The notes: a model not told the origin generated them from the sequence alone. Counted from the first letter of the stretch, positions 28,101 to 37,603 are shown. The stretch: 44,917 nt of DNA from Methylobacter sp. (GCA_004299305.1 SCPZ01000109.1:1-44917); one strand, 5' to 3'. Program-made: numbers and translations.

Positions 28101-30463
28101 GGCCGAAGCGGGAGTTTGCAGATACCGTCGGTTATTTCGTCAACCCGGTGGCGCTGCGCTCGCGTCCCGCCGCCGGGCAGCGTTTTAGCGATTATTTGGC
28201 AGAGGTCAACGCTATTGTGCTGGAAGCTTTGGAGCATCAATATTACCCGTTTTCGCTGCTGGTCGAAAAATTGCAGCCCGAACGGGAGCAGGGGCCGTCG
28301 GCGTTTTACCGGGTCTGGTTTGGCTTGCAAAGCGGCGCATCCGGTGAATCCGCCGCAGCCGAGCTGGCGTTGGGCATCCCTGGCATATCGCTGGATTGGG
28401 CGGGTTTGCCGGGCGAAACTTATGCACATGAGGATGTCGCCGTGCAATTCGATATTGCCTTGCTGATGGCGGAAACTAGGCAGGGTCTGTCGGCCTCGTT
28501 TCAGTACCGTAGCGACTTGTTGCCCCGTACCACGGTATTAAGATTTATCGCTCATTTCCAATGTTTGCTGCACGGCATCCTCGCCAATCCGATAAGCCCT
28601 TTATCGGAATTGCCGCTATTGACCGCGCCTGAGCGCAAACAGCTGGCGGCATGGAATGAGACCGGCGTTGATTACCCGCGCGCTAATACAATACACGGCG
28701 TTTTCGAAGCCGTTGTCCGGCAACAGCCGCAAGCTGTTGCGCTGCTTTACCAGGAACGGAGCTTTAGCTATACCGAACTTAATGCGCAGGCCAATCGTCT
28801 GGCGCAGTGGTTATTGGAGCAAGGCGCTGGGCCGGAAAAACGCGTCGCCTTATGTATTTCGCGCTGCCCGGAATTGGTCGTAGGGATATTGGCGATACTT
28901 AAAGCCGGTGCGGTTTATGTGCCTGTCGATCCCGCTTATCCCAAGGATCGGCAAGCTTATTTGATGCAGGATGCCGGTTGCGAGTGGCTGTTGACCTGTA
29001 GCGCCCTACTGTCCAGCTTGGACTTAGCTGCTGTGAGAACAATTTGCGTCGATGATGTTGACGCCTATGCCGCTTACGCCGGCGATAACCCGGAAATACC
29101 GTTGCATGATTATCATGCGGCTTATGTTATTTACACTTCGGGTTCGACCGGCCAACCTAAAGGCGTGGTAGTTAGCCACAGCAACCTGATGCATTCCACT
29201 TGGTCCAGAAATGCCTATTACCAGGAGCCGGTAGGCTGCTATCTGCTGCTGTCGTCGTTTGCGTTCGACAGTTCGGTGGCGGGGATTTTTTGGACCTTGA
29301 GCCAGGGCGGTTGTTTATGTCTGCCGGAGGATAGTCAAGTTAAGGACCCGGCAGCGTTGGGCGTATTGATCAAACGGCGGCGGGTAACGCATCTGCTCGC
29401 GTTGCCGTCGCTTTATGAGTTGCTGTTGGAGCATGTGCCGACGGTCGAGCTGAAAACCTTGAAGACCGTCATCGTGGCCGGAGAAGCCTGTAGCAATCCG
29501 GTGACGCGGCTGCATTTCAAACGTTTTCCGGATACGGTTTTGTTTAACGAATACGGTCCTACCGAAGCCACGGTATGGAGCAGCGTTTACGCGGTGACCC
29601 AGCCGCAAGACCAAGACGCGGTGCCGATAGGCAAACCGATCGGCAATATGCGCATTTATGTGGCGGACGACGCAGTGCAACTTTTGCCGGTCGGCGTTGC
29701 CGGAGAATTGCTGATCGGCGGCGCAGGCGTCAGCCGCGGTTATCTTGACCAAGCCGACTTAACTGCGGAGAGGTTTATCCCTGATCCGTTCGGTACGGAC
29801 GGCGGCAGGTTGTATAAAACCGGCGACTTGGCGCGTTATATGGCCGACGGCAATATCGAGTTTCTAGGCCGTCTCGATCAACAGGTCAAAATCAGGGGGT
29901 ACCGGATCGAGTTGGGTGAAATCGAAGCCTGTCTACTGCGCCAGCCATCGATAAAAGCGGCGGCTGTGATGGTTCGCGAGGATGTGCCGGGCAATAAACG
30001 CCTGACCGCTTATCTGGTCGGGGAATCCGGTATGACGGTTGATTTGGAGGATTTAAAAACGCAGCTCAAGCATTGTTTGCCTGAGTACATGTTGCCGTCG
30101 GCTTGGCTATGGATGGACGCGATGCCGCTGAACGCAAACGGCAAGCTGGATCGCAATGCGCTGAGGGCATTATCCAGCCAAGCCGACAACGGGCAGCCCT
30201 TCGTTGCACCGCGCGATGAGGCGGAACAAGCCGTAGCCGATATTTGGCAGGAAGTGTTGGGCGTCCGGCAACTGAGCGTTCATGACGATTTTTTCGATTT
30301 GGGCGGCCATTCGCTATCCGGCGTACAGGTGACGGTAAAAGTGCAGGAACTGTTCAATATCGAGATGCCGGTCAAGATTTTGTTTGAAACCAAGACCGTC
30401 GCCAAGTTCGTCGACCGGATGGCGGAATATCAGGCCGCAGAGTTGCTTGAGATTGTGCAATAA
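25160..30463 (+). CDS. NRPS loading/first module: FAAL-ACP-C-A-PCP
   Basis: A 1767-residue synthetase that starts the lipopeptide. Residues about 15-590 are a fatty acyl-AMP ligase (YTSGSTGNAKGVMVSH, GWLPLYHDMGLIGNV, FYPCYGLAEATLL), which activates a fatty acid without CoA. An acyl carrier follows (GLDSLKAVELK, Ser near 652). A condensation domain (about 709-1140) has HHIVVDF near 838, as in starter C domains that acylate the first residue. The A domain (about 1155-1650; core YTSGSTGQPKG) has pocket residues read as D-S-A-L-I-A-E-V-W with Lys from the NGKLDR loop; I cannot assign a substrate. The PCP Ser is in LGGHSLSG. There is no thioesterase. A GGGTGGAG ribosome site precedes the ATG. A hairpin repeat is embedded in the FAAL-ACP linker. 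Confidence 0.95.
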   Translation: MLNKQHCFDSEDALIDNVASLVALLRQRAERQAHRTAYTFLENGERALRSMTYGELDLQARQLAAQLQAAGMQGERAILLYPPELDYIVAFFACLYAGTIAVPAYPPSNGRHMPRLQAIIDDSRAAVILSSQSVAKAVQQLAVGSAGLLDKRWLITDDFAAADASAWRLPVLRDHEPAFLQYTSGSTGNAKGVMVSHANLMANQQLIKRRFGHNAQSTVVGWLPLYHDMGLIGNVIQPLYCGTSAVLMSPMAFLEKPIRWLQAISDYRAHTSGGPNFAFELCARKISDEDKAGLDLSPWRLAFNGAEPINPDTMNRFADAFAECGFSRQAFYPCYGLAEATLLATGGDKNNQPTVAAFYKTGLEQGRVRPALDGDDNIRHLVGCGGIDVDAGQGIRIADPLTGEPCKDDQIGEIQLSGPSISLGYWQNSSATGQAFIGDTGDKNRWLRTGDLGFIAGGELFVSGRLKDLIIIRGRNYYPHDLEYATEAATDALSSGCAVAFAVNGDDGEKLVVLAELKRNRLRQSDYRAEFAAIRARLVEECGIQADTVMLLKPGAILKTSSGKIRRSACRLAFEQQQLKIVAVDGLNGESRIATASSQAQAVIGPQSGDWEPAQRLSTSLEQVLAGKVAVLSGLAAEAIDLSQSLSSLGLDSLKAVELKYFIDELLTIDFPVAQLLGNHSLSVCAEQALTLAKAGQTSIAPTESSHEEGEQPLSFGQQALWTVNRIEKDSSLYNMPVAMQISGKLDTAALYDALSGLLDRHAQLRSGFRLNRHTRTVRIPLAGVSPQLDRATCVDERQRRENIAAFMRKPFDLEREPLLRAALFSCADDDHVLAFCAHHIVVDFRSLSILLEEFKALYRAQIAGHDPDLPRVASGYADYVAWQSAYLAGQHAEQDWQYWREQLSGELPKLALPGERQTAPSCRGRAETLNIEPDTLQKLKRLAAEKHSTLYTLLLTAFKTLLYRYSGQHDIIVGSPTLGRPKREFADTVGYFVNPVALRSRPAAGQRFSDYLAEVNAIVLEALEHQYYPFSLLVEKLQPEREQGPSAFYRVWFGLQSGASGESAAAELALGIPGISLDWAGLPGETYAHEDVAVQFDIALLMAETRQGLSASFQYRSDLLPRTTVLRFIAHFQCLLHGILANPISPLSELPLLTAPERKQLAAWNETGVDYPRANTIHGVFEAVVRQQPQAVALLYQERSFSYTELNAQANRLAQWLLEQGAGPEKRVALCISRCPELVVGILAILKAGAVYVPVDPAYPKDRQAYLMQDAGCEWLLTCSALLSSLDLAAVRTICVDDVDAYAAYAGDNPEIPLHDYHAAYVIYTSGSTGQPKGVVVSHSNLMHSTWSRNAYYQEPVGCYLLLSSFAFDSSVAGIFWTLSQGGCLCLPEDSQVKDPAALGVLIKRRRVTHLLALPSLYELLLEHVPTVELKTLKTVIVAGEACSNPVTRLHFKRFPDTVLFNEYGPTEATVWSSVYAVTQPQDQDAVPIGKPIGNMRIYVADDAVQLLPVGVAGELLIGGAGVSRGYLDQADLTAERFIPDPFGTDGGRLYKTGDLARYMADGNIEFLGRLDQQVKIRGYRIELGEIEACLLRQPSIKAAAVMVREDVPGNKRLTAYLVGESGMTVDLEDLKTQLKHCLPEYMLPSAWLWMDAMPLNANGKLDRNALRALSSQADNGQPFVAPRDEAEQAVADIWQEVLGVRQLSVHDDFFDLGGHSLSGVQVTVKVQELFNIEMPVKILFETKTVAKFVDRMAEYQAAELLEIVQ
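26945..27000. repeat. REP-like repeat inside the NRPS coding sequence (FAAL-ACP linker)
   Basis: GCTAGTTCCCAAGCTC (26945-26960) is identical to 30495-30510. The hairpin GGTCCCCAATC/GATTGGGAACC (26972-26997) matches the intergenic hairpin at 30577-30602 at 22 of 26 positions. The element is read in frame as SSQAQAVIGPQSGDWEPA, residues about 596-614, between the ligase and its carrier domain. Confidence 0.8.
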
Positions 30464-30498
30464 AAACAACGACAAAATCGGCTTCCCGGTTTGTGCTA

Positions 30499-30740
30499 GT
30501 TCCCAAGCTCCCGCTTGGGAATTCAGTATGGGAAGCTCCAGCTTCCCGGCTCGCAAAGCTAGAGCTTTGCTCACTGGGTTCCCAAGCAGGAGCTTGGGAA
30601 CCAGCGTAAGTACGCCTCGTTCCCACGTGCTACGTGGGAATGCAGTGCAGGACGCGCTGCGTCCCGTATACGCGACGTTGCCCGTAACTCGCGGCGCAGC
30701 GCGCCTTGACTGCATTCCCACGCGGCGCGTGGGAACGAGG
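30499..30740. repeat. Cluster of REP/BIME-like hairpins between the first two NRPS genes
   Basis: At least six hairpins lie in tandem: 30500-30521, 30530-30547, 30553-30570, 30577-30602, 30620-30640 and 30715-30735, each a 7-11 bp stem with a short loop. The fifth and sixth belong to one larger inverted element: the ends at 30617 and 30740 read CCTCGTTCCCACG and CGTGGGAACGAGG. The arms then turn inward through a shared TGCATTCCCACG/CGTGGGAATGCA. This fills the 357-bp gap and contains no gene. Confidence 0.8.
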
Positions 30741-30820
30741 AGGAATGGCGATGTCTCGCAGACACTTGTGTATAAAGATGAGCGCGCCGCGTGGGCACTA
30801 GGATAAAAGGTAAACAAATT

Positions 30821-33800
30821 ATGACCGACACAACACTACAAGTCGAACAACAGCAAGCCAATCGCGCGCAGCTTATTGCCAGACTCAGGAAAACCGACAG
30901 CCCGGTCGGCGGCGTGATCGGCAAACGCAACGCCGACCAGGTGATACCGTTATCGTATTCGCAAGAGCGCTTATGGATCATGTCGCAGCTGGAACCGGAC
31001 AATCCTATCTACAACGTCGCCGGAGCCGTGCAATTCGACGGCTTGCTGAATACGCAAGCTTTGCGGCAAAGCCTGGACGAAGTGGCAAGACGCCACGAAA
31101 TTCTGCGCAGCCGGTTTACCGCCGAGTGTCGGCAGCGGGTATTGTCTAACAGTGAAGTGCCTATAGCCTATCTGGATCTTGCCCAATTCGACCAGGAACA
31201 AGCCATGGAACTGTTCCAACAGCGTTCCGGCGATTTTATCCGCCATCCGTTCCTGCTTTCCGAACAGCCGCCGCTACAGGCGCTGTTGGCGGTATTGGGG
31301 AAACGGCGGCATATTCTGCTGTTAACCTTGCATCATATCGTCTCGGATCGTTGGTCGGTCGGCGTGTTGATGCGGGAAGTCGCCGCATTGTATGGCGCAT
31401 ACAGTAGCGGCAAACCCTCGGCCTTGCCGGAATTGCCGATTCAATACGGCGATTATTGCGTATGGCAACGCGGGCGGCAGGAAGAATGGGCCAAGCATCT
31501 GGATTATTGGCAACAAAAACTGACTGGCGCTCCGCCATTGCTGGAATTGCCGACCGACCGTCCGAGACCGCCGACGCCCAGCTACCGGGGCGACATGCAC
31601 GGTTTCGAATTTTCCTTTGAGTTGAGCCGGGCGGTGAAAGAATTAGGCAAACAATACAATGTCACGCTGTTCATGGTGATAGCGGCCGCGTTTAACACGC
31701 TGCTATATCGCTATACCGGCAGCAAGGATAACTGTATCGGCTATCCGGTGGCCGGGCGCAGTCAAAGCCAAACGATGGCTTTAATCGGCTTTTTTGTAAA
31801 TACGCTGGTGCTGCGTTGCCGCTTGGCAGCGGATATGCCGTTCTCCGAACTGCTGCTGCAACTGCGCGAGCAGGCCTTGCAGGACCAGAGTCATCAGGAA
31901 CTTTCCTTCGGCCAATTGCTGGAGACGCTGAATCCTGTGCGCAACACCAGTCATACGCCTTTATTCCAGGTGATGCTGGCGGTGCAGAATGTGCCTATGG
32001 CGGATTTTCGGATACAGGATGTTTCGGCTGTGCCGTTGGCGATGAACAACCGCATCGCCCAATTCGACCTGACCTTGTTTATCGATGAACAGGGCGGCAA
32101 GTTGTTAGGCAATTTCGAATACAGCAGCGATTTATTCGACGCCGGGACTATCGCCAGAATGGCCGGGCATTTGCAAACGCTGTTGGCAGGCGCGGCCTGC
32201 AATCCCGATCTGCTGTTGAAGCAGTTGCCTTTGTTGCCTGAAGCGGAAAACAGACTGTTGCTTGACGACTGGAGCGGCGTAGGGCGCGCCGTGCGCGCCT
32301 TAGATCTTACGGATGCCTTATTAATTCACCGGCTTTTTGAACAGCAAGCGCAAACAAGGCCGGATAAAACGGCGCTGGTTTTTGCCGGTCAACGCATCAG
32401 TTACGGCGAACTTAACAATCGCGCAGAACTATGGGCGGAACGGTTGCAGGATTTGGGGCTAGGCCCGGAATGCCGGGTTGGCGTTTGTGCCGAGCGTTCC
32501 GTAGAGCTGATTGTCGGTTTGCTGGCCGTGCTTAAAGCCGGGGCGGCTTACGTTCCGTTGGACCCGAGCTATCCCGACGAGCGTTTGGATTATATGCTGA
32601 ACGATGCCGGTATCGGCTTGTTGCTGATCCAAAGCGCGTTAGCCGATAAGTTTCAGCATAAAGACCTTAACATGCTTTATCTGGATAAAGCTCCGTCCGA
32701 AGTCCAGACAAGGCGCGCCTCGTCTCGTCAGGTATCGCCGGACAATACCGCCTATATCATCTATACCTCGGGTTCCACCGGACAGCCTAAAGGCGTCGCG
32801 GTCAGCCATCGCAATTTGCTGCACTCGACATTGGCCAGAGTTGATTATTACCTCGAGCCGCTGGAATGCTTTCTGTTGCTGTCTTCGTTTGCCTTCGACA
32901 GTTCGGTTGCCGGGATATTTTGGACCTTAAGCCAAGGCGGATGCTTATGTCTGCCACAACAGGACGACTTGACCGATACCGCAGCCCTGACCGGACTGGT
33001 TAAGCAACACCGGGTCAGTCATCTGCTGGCCCTGCCTTCGTTTTATACGGCGATTATCAGCGACATGAACCTGACAAAGTTAAATACGCTGCAAGCGGTT
33101 ATCGTCGCAGGGGAGGCTTGTTCGGGCGACATCGCCGCGGAGCATTACCGCAAGCTGCCCGAGGTTTCTTTTTACAATGAATACGGCCCTACGGAGGGCA
33201 CGGTTTGGAGCAGCGTTTATCGCAGCAAAAAATCTGATTCCGGCGTTACGCTGCCGATAGGCCGGGCTATCGATAAAGTGCGGATTTATATTCTCGACCG
33301 GCAATGCCAACCGGTGCCGATAGGCGTTAGCGGTGAGTTGTGCATAGGCGGGGCCGGTTTGGCGCAAGGCTATGTGAACCAAGCTGGGCTGACTGCGGAA
33401 AAATTCATTCCCAATCCGTTCAGTTCGAATGGTGAGCGGCTTTACAAAACCGGCGACCTGACGCGCTTTCGGGCCGATGGCGAAATTGAATTTCTGGGCC
33501 GTATAGACAAGCAAGTCAAAGTTCGCGGCTACCGGATCGAGTTGGGCGAAATCGAACAGCGCCTGCAACAACATCCCGCCATTAAGGATGCCGCCGTTCT
33601 GGTAACAGAGGAAGCGTCCGGCAATAAAAGGCTGCTTGCCTATCTGGTTGCCGGACAATCCGATGCGATGCCGGAACCTTCTGCTTTGCAGGCCTATCTT
33701 AAACAAACGCTGCCGGATTATATGCTGCCGTCGAATTATGTCGGTTTGGACGAATTGCCGTTAATGCCGAACGGTAAGCGGGATCGTCTTGCACTGTTGA

Positions 33801-34162
33801 AGATCGAACATCCGGCTACGCAAGCGCGGGAATTCAAATCGGCATCGAATTGGATAGAAGCCGATCTGGCGGATATTTGGCGTGAGGTGTTGGGCCTTGA
33901 GGCAGTCGGCGTCGATACCGATTTTTTCGAACTGGGCGGGCATTCGTTGGCGGCCATTCAGGTCAAATCCCGCATTCAATGCATTTTCAATATCGATGTT
34001 CCAGCGAAGATGCTGTTCGAATCGCCGACCGTTGAATTACAGGCCGCAGCAATAGCCCGTCTGCAAATTCAACAGCACGATGATCGTTCTTTGGACGAGT
34101 TGTTGCAAGAACTCGAACAGCTTTCAGACGCAGAAGTTAAGCAGTTGCTTGCGACTGAGTAA
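30821..34162 (+). CDS. NRPS second module: C-A-PCP
   Basis: A 1113-residue single module. The C domain (about residues 40-470) has LSYSQERLWIM and HHIVSDR near residue 171; Arg follows the catalytic Asp where Gly is usual. The A domain (about 480-1000) contains YTSGSTGQPKG near 647 and pocket residues read as D-S-A-L-I-A-E-V-W, identical to the first module. The PCP Ser is in LGGHSLAA near 1042. The C-terminal tail (LDELLQELEQLSDAEVKQLL) may be a docking helix. The start at 30821 (MTDTTLQVEQ) has AAAAGG upstream; an ATG at 30791 would add ten residues. The C-A linker holds a palindromic repeat (32279-32302). Confidence 0.94.
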   Translation: MTDTTLQVEQQQANRAQLIARLRKTDSPVGGVIGKRNADQVIPLSYSQERLWIMSQLEPDNPIYNVAGAVQFDGLLNTQALRQSLDEVARRHEILRSRFTAECRQRVLSNSEVPIAYLDLAQFDQEQAMELFQQRSGDFIRHPFLLSEQPPLQALLAVLGKRRHILLLTLHHIVSDRWSVGVLMREVAALYGAYSSGKPSALPELPIQYGDYCVWQRGRQEEWAKHLDYWQQKLTGAPPLLELPTDRPRPPTPSYRGDMHGFEFSFELSRAVKELGKQYNVTLFMVIAAAFNTLLYRYTGSKDNCIGYPVAGRSQSQTMALIGFFVNTLVLRCRLAADMPFSELLLQLREQALQDQSHQELSFGQLLETLNPVRNTSHTPLFQVMLAVQNVPMADFRIQDVSAVPLAMNNRIAQFDLTLFIDEQGGKLLGNFEYSSDLFDAGTIARMAGHLQTLLAGAACNPDLLLKQLPLLPEAENRLLLDDWSGVGRAVRALDLTDALLIHRLFEQQAQTRPDKTALVFAGQRISYGELNNRAELWAERLQDLGLGPECRVGVCAERSVELIVGLLAVLKAGAAYVPLDPSYPDERLDYMLNDAGIGLLLIQSALADKFQHKDLNMLYLDKAPSEVQTRRASSRQVSPDNTAYIIYTSGSTGQPKGVAVSHRNLLHSTLARVDYYLEPLECFLLLSSFAFDSSVAGIFWTLSQGGCLCLPQQDDLTDTAALTGLVKQHRVSHLLALPSFYTAIISDMNLTKLNTLQAVIVAGEACSGDIAAEHYRKLPEVSFYNEYGPTEGTVWSSVYRSKKSDSGVTLPIGRAIDKVRIYILDRQCQPVPIGVSGELCIGGAGLAQGYVNQAGLTAEKFIPNPFSSNGERLYKTGDLTRFRADGEIEFLGRIDKQVKVRGYRIELGEIEQRLQQHPAIKDAAVLVTEEASGNKRLLAYLVAGQSDAMPEPSALQAYLKQTLPDYMLPSNYVGLDELPLMPNGKRDRLALLKIEHPATQAREFKSASNWIEADLADIWREVLGLEAVGVDTDFFELGGHSLAAIQVKSRIQCIFNIDVPAKMLFESPTVELQAAAIARLQIQQHDDRSLDELLQELEQLSDAEVKQLLATE
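32279..32302. repeat. Dispersed palindrome inside the NRPS C-A linker (copy 2)
   Basis: GTAGGGCGCGCCGTGCGCGC (32279-32298) plus CTTA matches the intergenic palindrome at 1446-1470 with about two differences. It is translated as VGRAVRAL in the linker DDWSGVGRAVRALDLTDALL, which is six or seven residues longer than the same linker in the first module. Confidence 0.7.
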
Positions 34163-34204
34163 TAGATTACACAAGACCACCTCGATAATCAGGAATTTTT
34201 AAAT

Positions 34205-37200
34205 ATGTCTAGCCATACCGCCAGAATCGCCGACCTTTCCAAAGAAAAGCAAGCCCTGCTGTTGAAACGCATCAAGGAAAGAACGGCGCCGGTCAGTCAG
34301 GCTATTAATCAACGAGCCGATTTTTCGCCGTGCCCGTTATCGTTTGCGCAGGAAAGGTTATGGTTTTTGGCGCAAATGGAACCGGATAACCCGTTTTATA
34401 ACATGGCCGGGGTGGTGCAATTACACGGCAAGTTGAATAGTCCGGTATTGGAACAGGCGCTGAACGAAGTCGTCCGTCGGCACCAAGCCTTAAGGACTTC
34501 GTTTCGGATTATAGAAAACGAGGCCCGCCAAGTCATTGATGCCCCGGCTGCAATCGCCATTACCTCTATCGATTTAACGGCGCTGAACGAACTTCAACAG
34601 GAAAGCGTCGTCAAGGTTATTGAAGAGCAGGAAGCGCATCGTGTTTTCGATCTTCAGCAAACGCCGTTGTTAAGAGCAGCCTTGCTCAAGCTGGATGACG
34701 AACGCTATGTATTGCTGATGACGTTGCATCATATCGTTGCCGATGAATGGTCGCTAAGGCTGCTTATCAACGAGGCCGGAACTTATTACGAAATCTTTAA
34801 AAACGGCAATCCGTCATTAGAACCTGAGTTGCCGATTCAATATGCCGACTTTGCCGTTTGGCAACGCAAACGCCTGCAAGGCGAACTGTATGACAGGCAA
34901 ATCGCTTATTGGAAACAATACCTGGAGGCTGCGCCGACAGTGCTGGAGTTGCCGACGGATCGGTCAAGACCTTCGGTCATGTCGTATCGCGGCGCAAACC
35001 ATGAGTTCGAGCTGAGTCGCGAAACGTCAGTCGCGCTGATTGGCTTAAGCCGCCAAGCCGATACGACCTTGTTTGCGGTGATGATGGCCGTATTCACGGT
35101 TTTATTATCGCGTTATTCCGGGCAAGACGATATTTGTATCGGTTATCCGATAGCCAATCGAAATCGGCAGGACATCGAAAACCTGATCGGTTTTTTCGTC
35201 AATACCCAGGTCTTGAGAAGCGACTTATCCGGCAATCCGACCTTTATCGAGCTGCTGGATCGGGTCAGGAAAAATAGCCTCGATGCGCAAAACAACCAGG
35301 ACTTGCCGTTCGAGCGGCTGGTCGAGGAATTGAAACTGGAACGGGAATTGAACCGTACGCAGTTGTTCCAGGCGATGCTGGTTTATCAGAATGCGCCGAT
35401 GGATGGGCTAAATGTTTCGGATCTGCATTTCCAGGTGACCGATGCAAAAATGAATTCCGCCAAGTTCGATTTGACGCTGACTGTCTTGAGGTCGGAAAAC
35501 CAGTTGCGTTGCGGGTTTAATTACAGCACCGATTTGTTTGATGGATCGACTATCGTCAGAATGGTGAAGCACTTGCAAAATTTATTGGTCGGCATTGTGA
35601 GACAGCCGGAAGCCAGGGTTTTGGATTTGCCGATGTTGAGTGCAAGCGAACGGCAGCAAATACTGGTCGAATCGAGTAATACGCCTGCCGGGTATCCGCA
35701 ACATCTGTGCATACACCAGCTATTTGAAGAGCAGGTTAAGAAAACGCCCGATGCGATTGCTGCGGTTTTTGAAGACAAAATCTTGAGCTACAGCGACCTC
35801 AATTGTCAGGCTAACCGGGTTGCTCACTATCTGTTGGCGCTGGGCATACGCCCTGACGAGCGGGTGGCGATTTGCGTGGAGCGCGGTTTGGACATGATTG
35901 TGGGGTTGCTGGGCATACTTAAGGCAGGAGGCGCTTATGTGCCGCTGGACCCGAATTATCCGGCCGAGCGCTTGGCTTATATGCTCAGTGACAGTGCGCC
36001 GACAGCATTACTGACTCAATCCGCATTGCAAAGCAATTTGTCTGATCTGATTTCTTCAGCGTTACCGATATTGCTGTTGGATGCGGCTTCCGAGACAAGG
36101 TCAGAATTTGCGCATTACCCGGCATGTAACCCCGACCCTAAGGCGCTTGGACTTAGCGCTGGGCATCTCGCTTATATAATTTATACCTCGGGTTCAACCG
36201 GATTGCCCAAGGGGGTGATGGTTGAGCATGAGCAGGTAGTCAGGCTTTTTGCCGCGACTCAGGACAAGTTCCATTTTGACGGCGCTGATGTCTGGACATT
36301 GTTCCATTCGTTTGCGTTTGATTTTTCGGTGTGGGAATTGTGGGGCGCGCTATTCTACGGCGGACGCCTGGTTTTGGTGAGTTACGATACGTCCCGCTCG
36401 CCGGATGCGTTTTATGCTTTGTTGTGCCGGGAGGGCGTTACCGTCCTCAATCAAACGCCCTCCGCGTTTCGTCAATTGATTGCAGCCCAGACCCACAACC
36501 CGGAGCCTCATGTCTTGCGCTGCATCGTTTTCGGCGGCGAAGCGCTGGAGTTTCACAGCCTCGCTCCCTGGGTCGAACGTAACGACCTGGAACATACGCA
36601 ACTGATTAATATGTACGGCATTACTGAAATTACCGTACATGCCACATATTACCGAATCTTGCGCTCGGACATCGACGCGCAACGGGGCAGTTTAATCGGC
36701 AGGCATCTTGCTGATTTAAGCTTTTATATTCTCGATGCGCAAATGCAGCCGGTGCCGCTGGGGGTAACGGGGGAGATTTATATCGGCGGAGCCGGAGTTG
36801 CCCGAGGTTACCTGAATCGCCCCGAGCTCAGCGCGGAACGTTTTATCAGCGATCCTTTCAGCATGAACATCGAAAGCGCCGACCGGCTTTATAGAACCGG
36901 GGATCTCGGTCGCCGCTTGCCCGACGGTAATGTTGAATACATCGGGCGCAATGATTTTCAAGTCAAGATACGCGGTTTTCGCATTGAATTGGGCGAGATT
37001 GAAGAGCAGCTTGCCGCCTGTCATGGTGTGCAGGATGCGGTGGTAATTGCCCGCGAAGACAGTCCGGGCGACAAACGCCTGGTCGCCTACCTGATTGAGA
37101 AAGACGGCAGCGAACTGTCCGCAGTCGAGTTGCGCGCGCAACTTGCAACGGTCTTGGCTGACTATATGCTGCCCAGTGCATTTGTTACGCTGACTGCGTT

Positions 37201-37603
37201 CCCGCTCACGGCGAACGGCAAGCTGGATCGTCATGCACTTCCGGAGCCGGACGGTAGGTCTTTTATTTCACGACATTATGAAGCGCCGCAAGGAGCCGTT
37301 GAAAATGCGCTTGCTGATGTCTGGCGGGAACTTCTACGCGTCGAACAAGTCGGACGGCATGATAATTTCTTCGAGTTAGGCGGTCATTCGCTGATCTTGG
37401 TCGGCCTGATAGAACGGCTTCGTCAGCTGGGCTTGATGGCTAATATCCGTATGCTATTTGCAGCGCCTACGCTTGCCGCGATGGCACAGGCCGTAAGCCA
37501 TGTTGACAAGCAAACGGCAGCTTTTGCCGTGCCGCCCAATTTGATACCTGATGCTTTTGCCCAATCACATATACACAGTATTACCGAGGAATTCCGGCTA
37601 TGA
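34205..37603 (+). CDS. NRPS third module: C-A(Thr)-PCP
   Basis: An 1132-residue module predicted to add threonine. The C domain (about residues 40-470) has LSFAQERLWFL and HHIVADE near residue 174. In the A domain (core YTSGSTGLPKG near 659) the pocket reads D-F-W-N-V-G-M-V-H-K (FDFSVWELW, LNQTPSAF, VFGGEA, NMYGITEITVHATYY), differing from the well-known Thr code DFWNIGMVHK at one place. The PCP Ser is in LGGHSLIL near 1061. AGGA precedes the ATG after a 42-bp gap. The stop overlaps the next start as ATGA, so the two are coupled. Confidence 0.94.
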   Translation: MSSHTARIADLSKEKQALLLKRIKERTAPVSQAINQRADFSPCPLSFAQERLWFLAQMEPDNPFYNMAGVVQLHGKLNSPVLEQALNEVVRRHQALRTSFRIIENEARQVIDAPAAIAITSIDLTALNELQQESVVKVIEEQEAHRVFDLQQTPLLRAALLKLDDERYVLLMTLHHIVADEWSLRLLINEAGTYYEIFKNGNPSLEPELPIQYADFAVWQRKRLQGELYDRQIAYWKQYLEAAPTVLELPTDRSRPSVMSYRGANHEFELSRETSVALIGLSRQADTTLFAVMMAVFTVLLSRYSGQDDICIGYPIANRNRQDIENLIGFFVNTQVLRSDLSGNPTFIELLDRVRKNSLDAQNNQDLPFERLVEELKLERELNRTQLFQAMLVYQNAPMDGLNVSDLHFQVTDAKMNSAKFDLTLTVLRSENQLRCGFNYSTDLFDGSTIVRMVKHLQNLLVGIVRQPEARVLDLPMLSASERQQILVESSNTPAGYPQHLCIHQLFEEQVKKTPDAIAAVFEDKILSYSDLNCQANRVAHYLLALGIRPDERVAICVERGLDMIVGLLGILKAGGAYVPLDPNYPAERLAYMLSDSAPTALLTQSALQSNLSDLISSALPILLLDAASETRSEFAHYPACNPDPKALGLSAGHLAYIIYTSGSTGLPKGVMVEHEQVVRLFAATQDKFHFDGADVWTLFHSFAFDFSVWELWGALFYGGRLVLVSYDTSRSPDAFYALLCREGVTVLNQTPSAFRQLIAAQTHNPEPHVLRCIVFGGEALEFHSLAPWVERNDLEHTQLINMYGITEITVHATYYRILRSDIDAQRGSLIGRHLADLSFYILDAQMQPVPLGVTGEIYIGGAGVARGYLNRPELSAERFISDPFSMNIESADRLYRTGDLGRRLPDGNVEYIGRNDFQVKIRGFRIELGEIEEQLAACHGVQDAVVIAREDSPGDKRLVAYLIEKDGSELSAVELRAQLATVLADYMLPSAFVTLTAFPLTANGKLDRHALPEPDGRSFISRHYEAPQGAVENALADVWRELLRVEQVGRHDNFFELGGHSLILVGLIERLRQLGLMANIRMLFAAPTLAAMAQAVSHVDKQTAAFAVPPNLIPDAFAQSHIHSITEEFRL

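Noticed and set aside
30499-30740. CRISPR array
   Set aside because: The repeated units are hairpins of differing sequence and spacing, without constant direct repeats or unique spacers of fixed length, and no cas gene is present.
30384-30806. 140-codon plus-strand ORF and 143- and 167-codon minus-strand ORFs across the hairpin cluster
   Set aside because: They are repeat translations overlapping the end of the first NRPS gene; composition follows the hairpins and no domain is visible.
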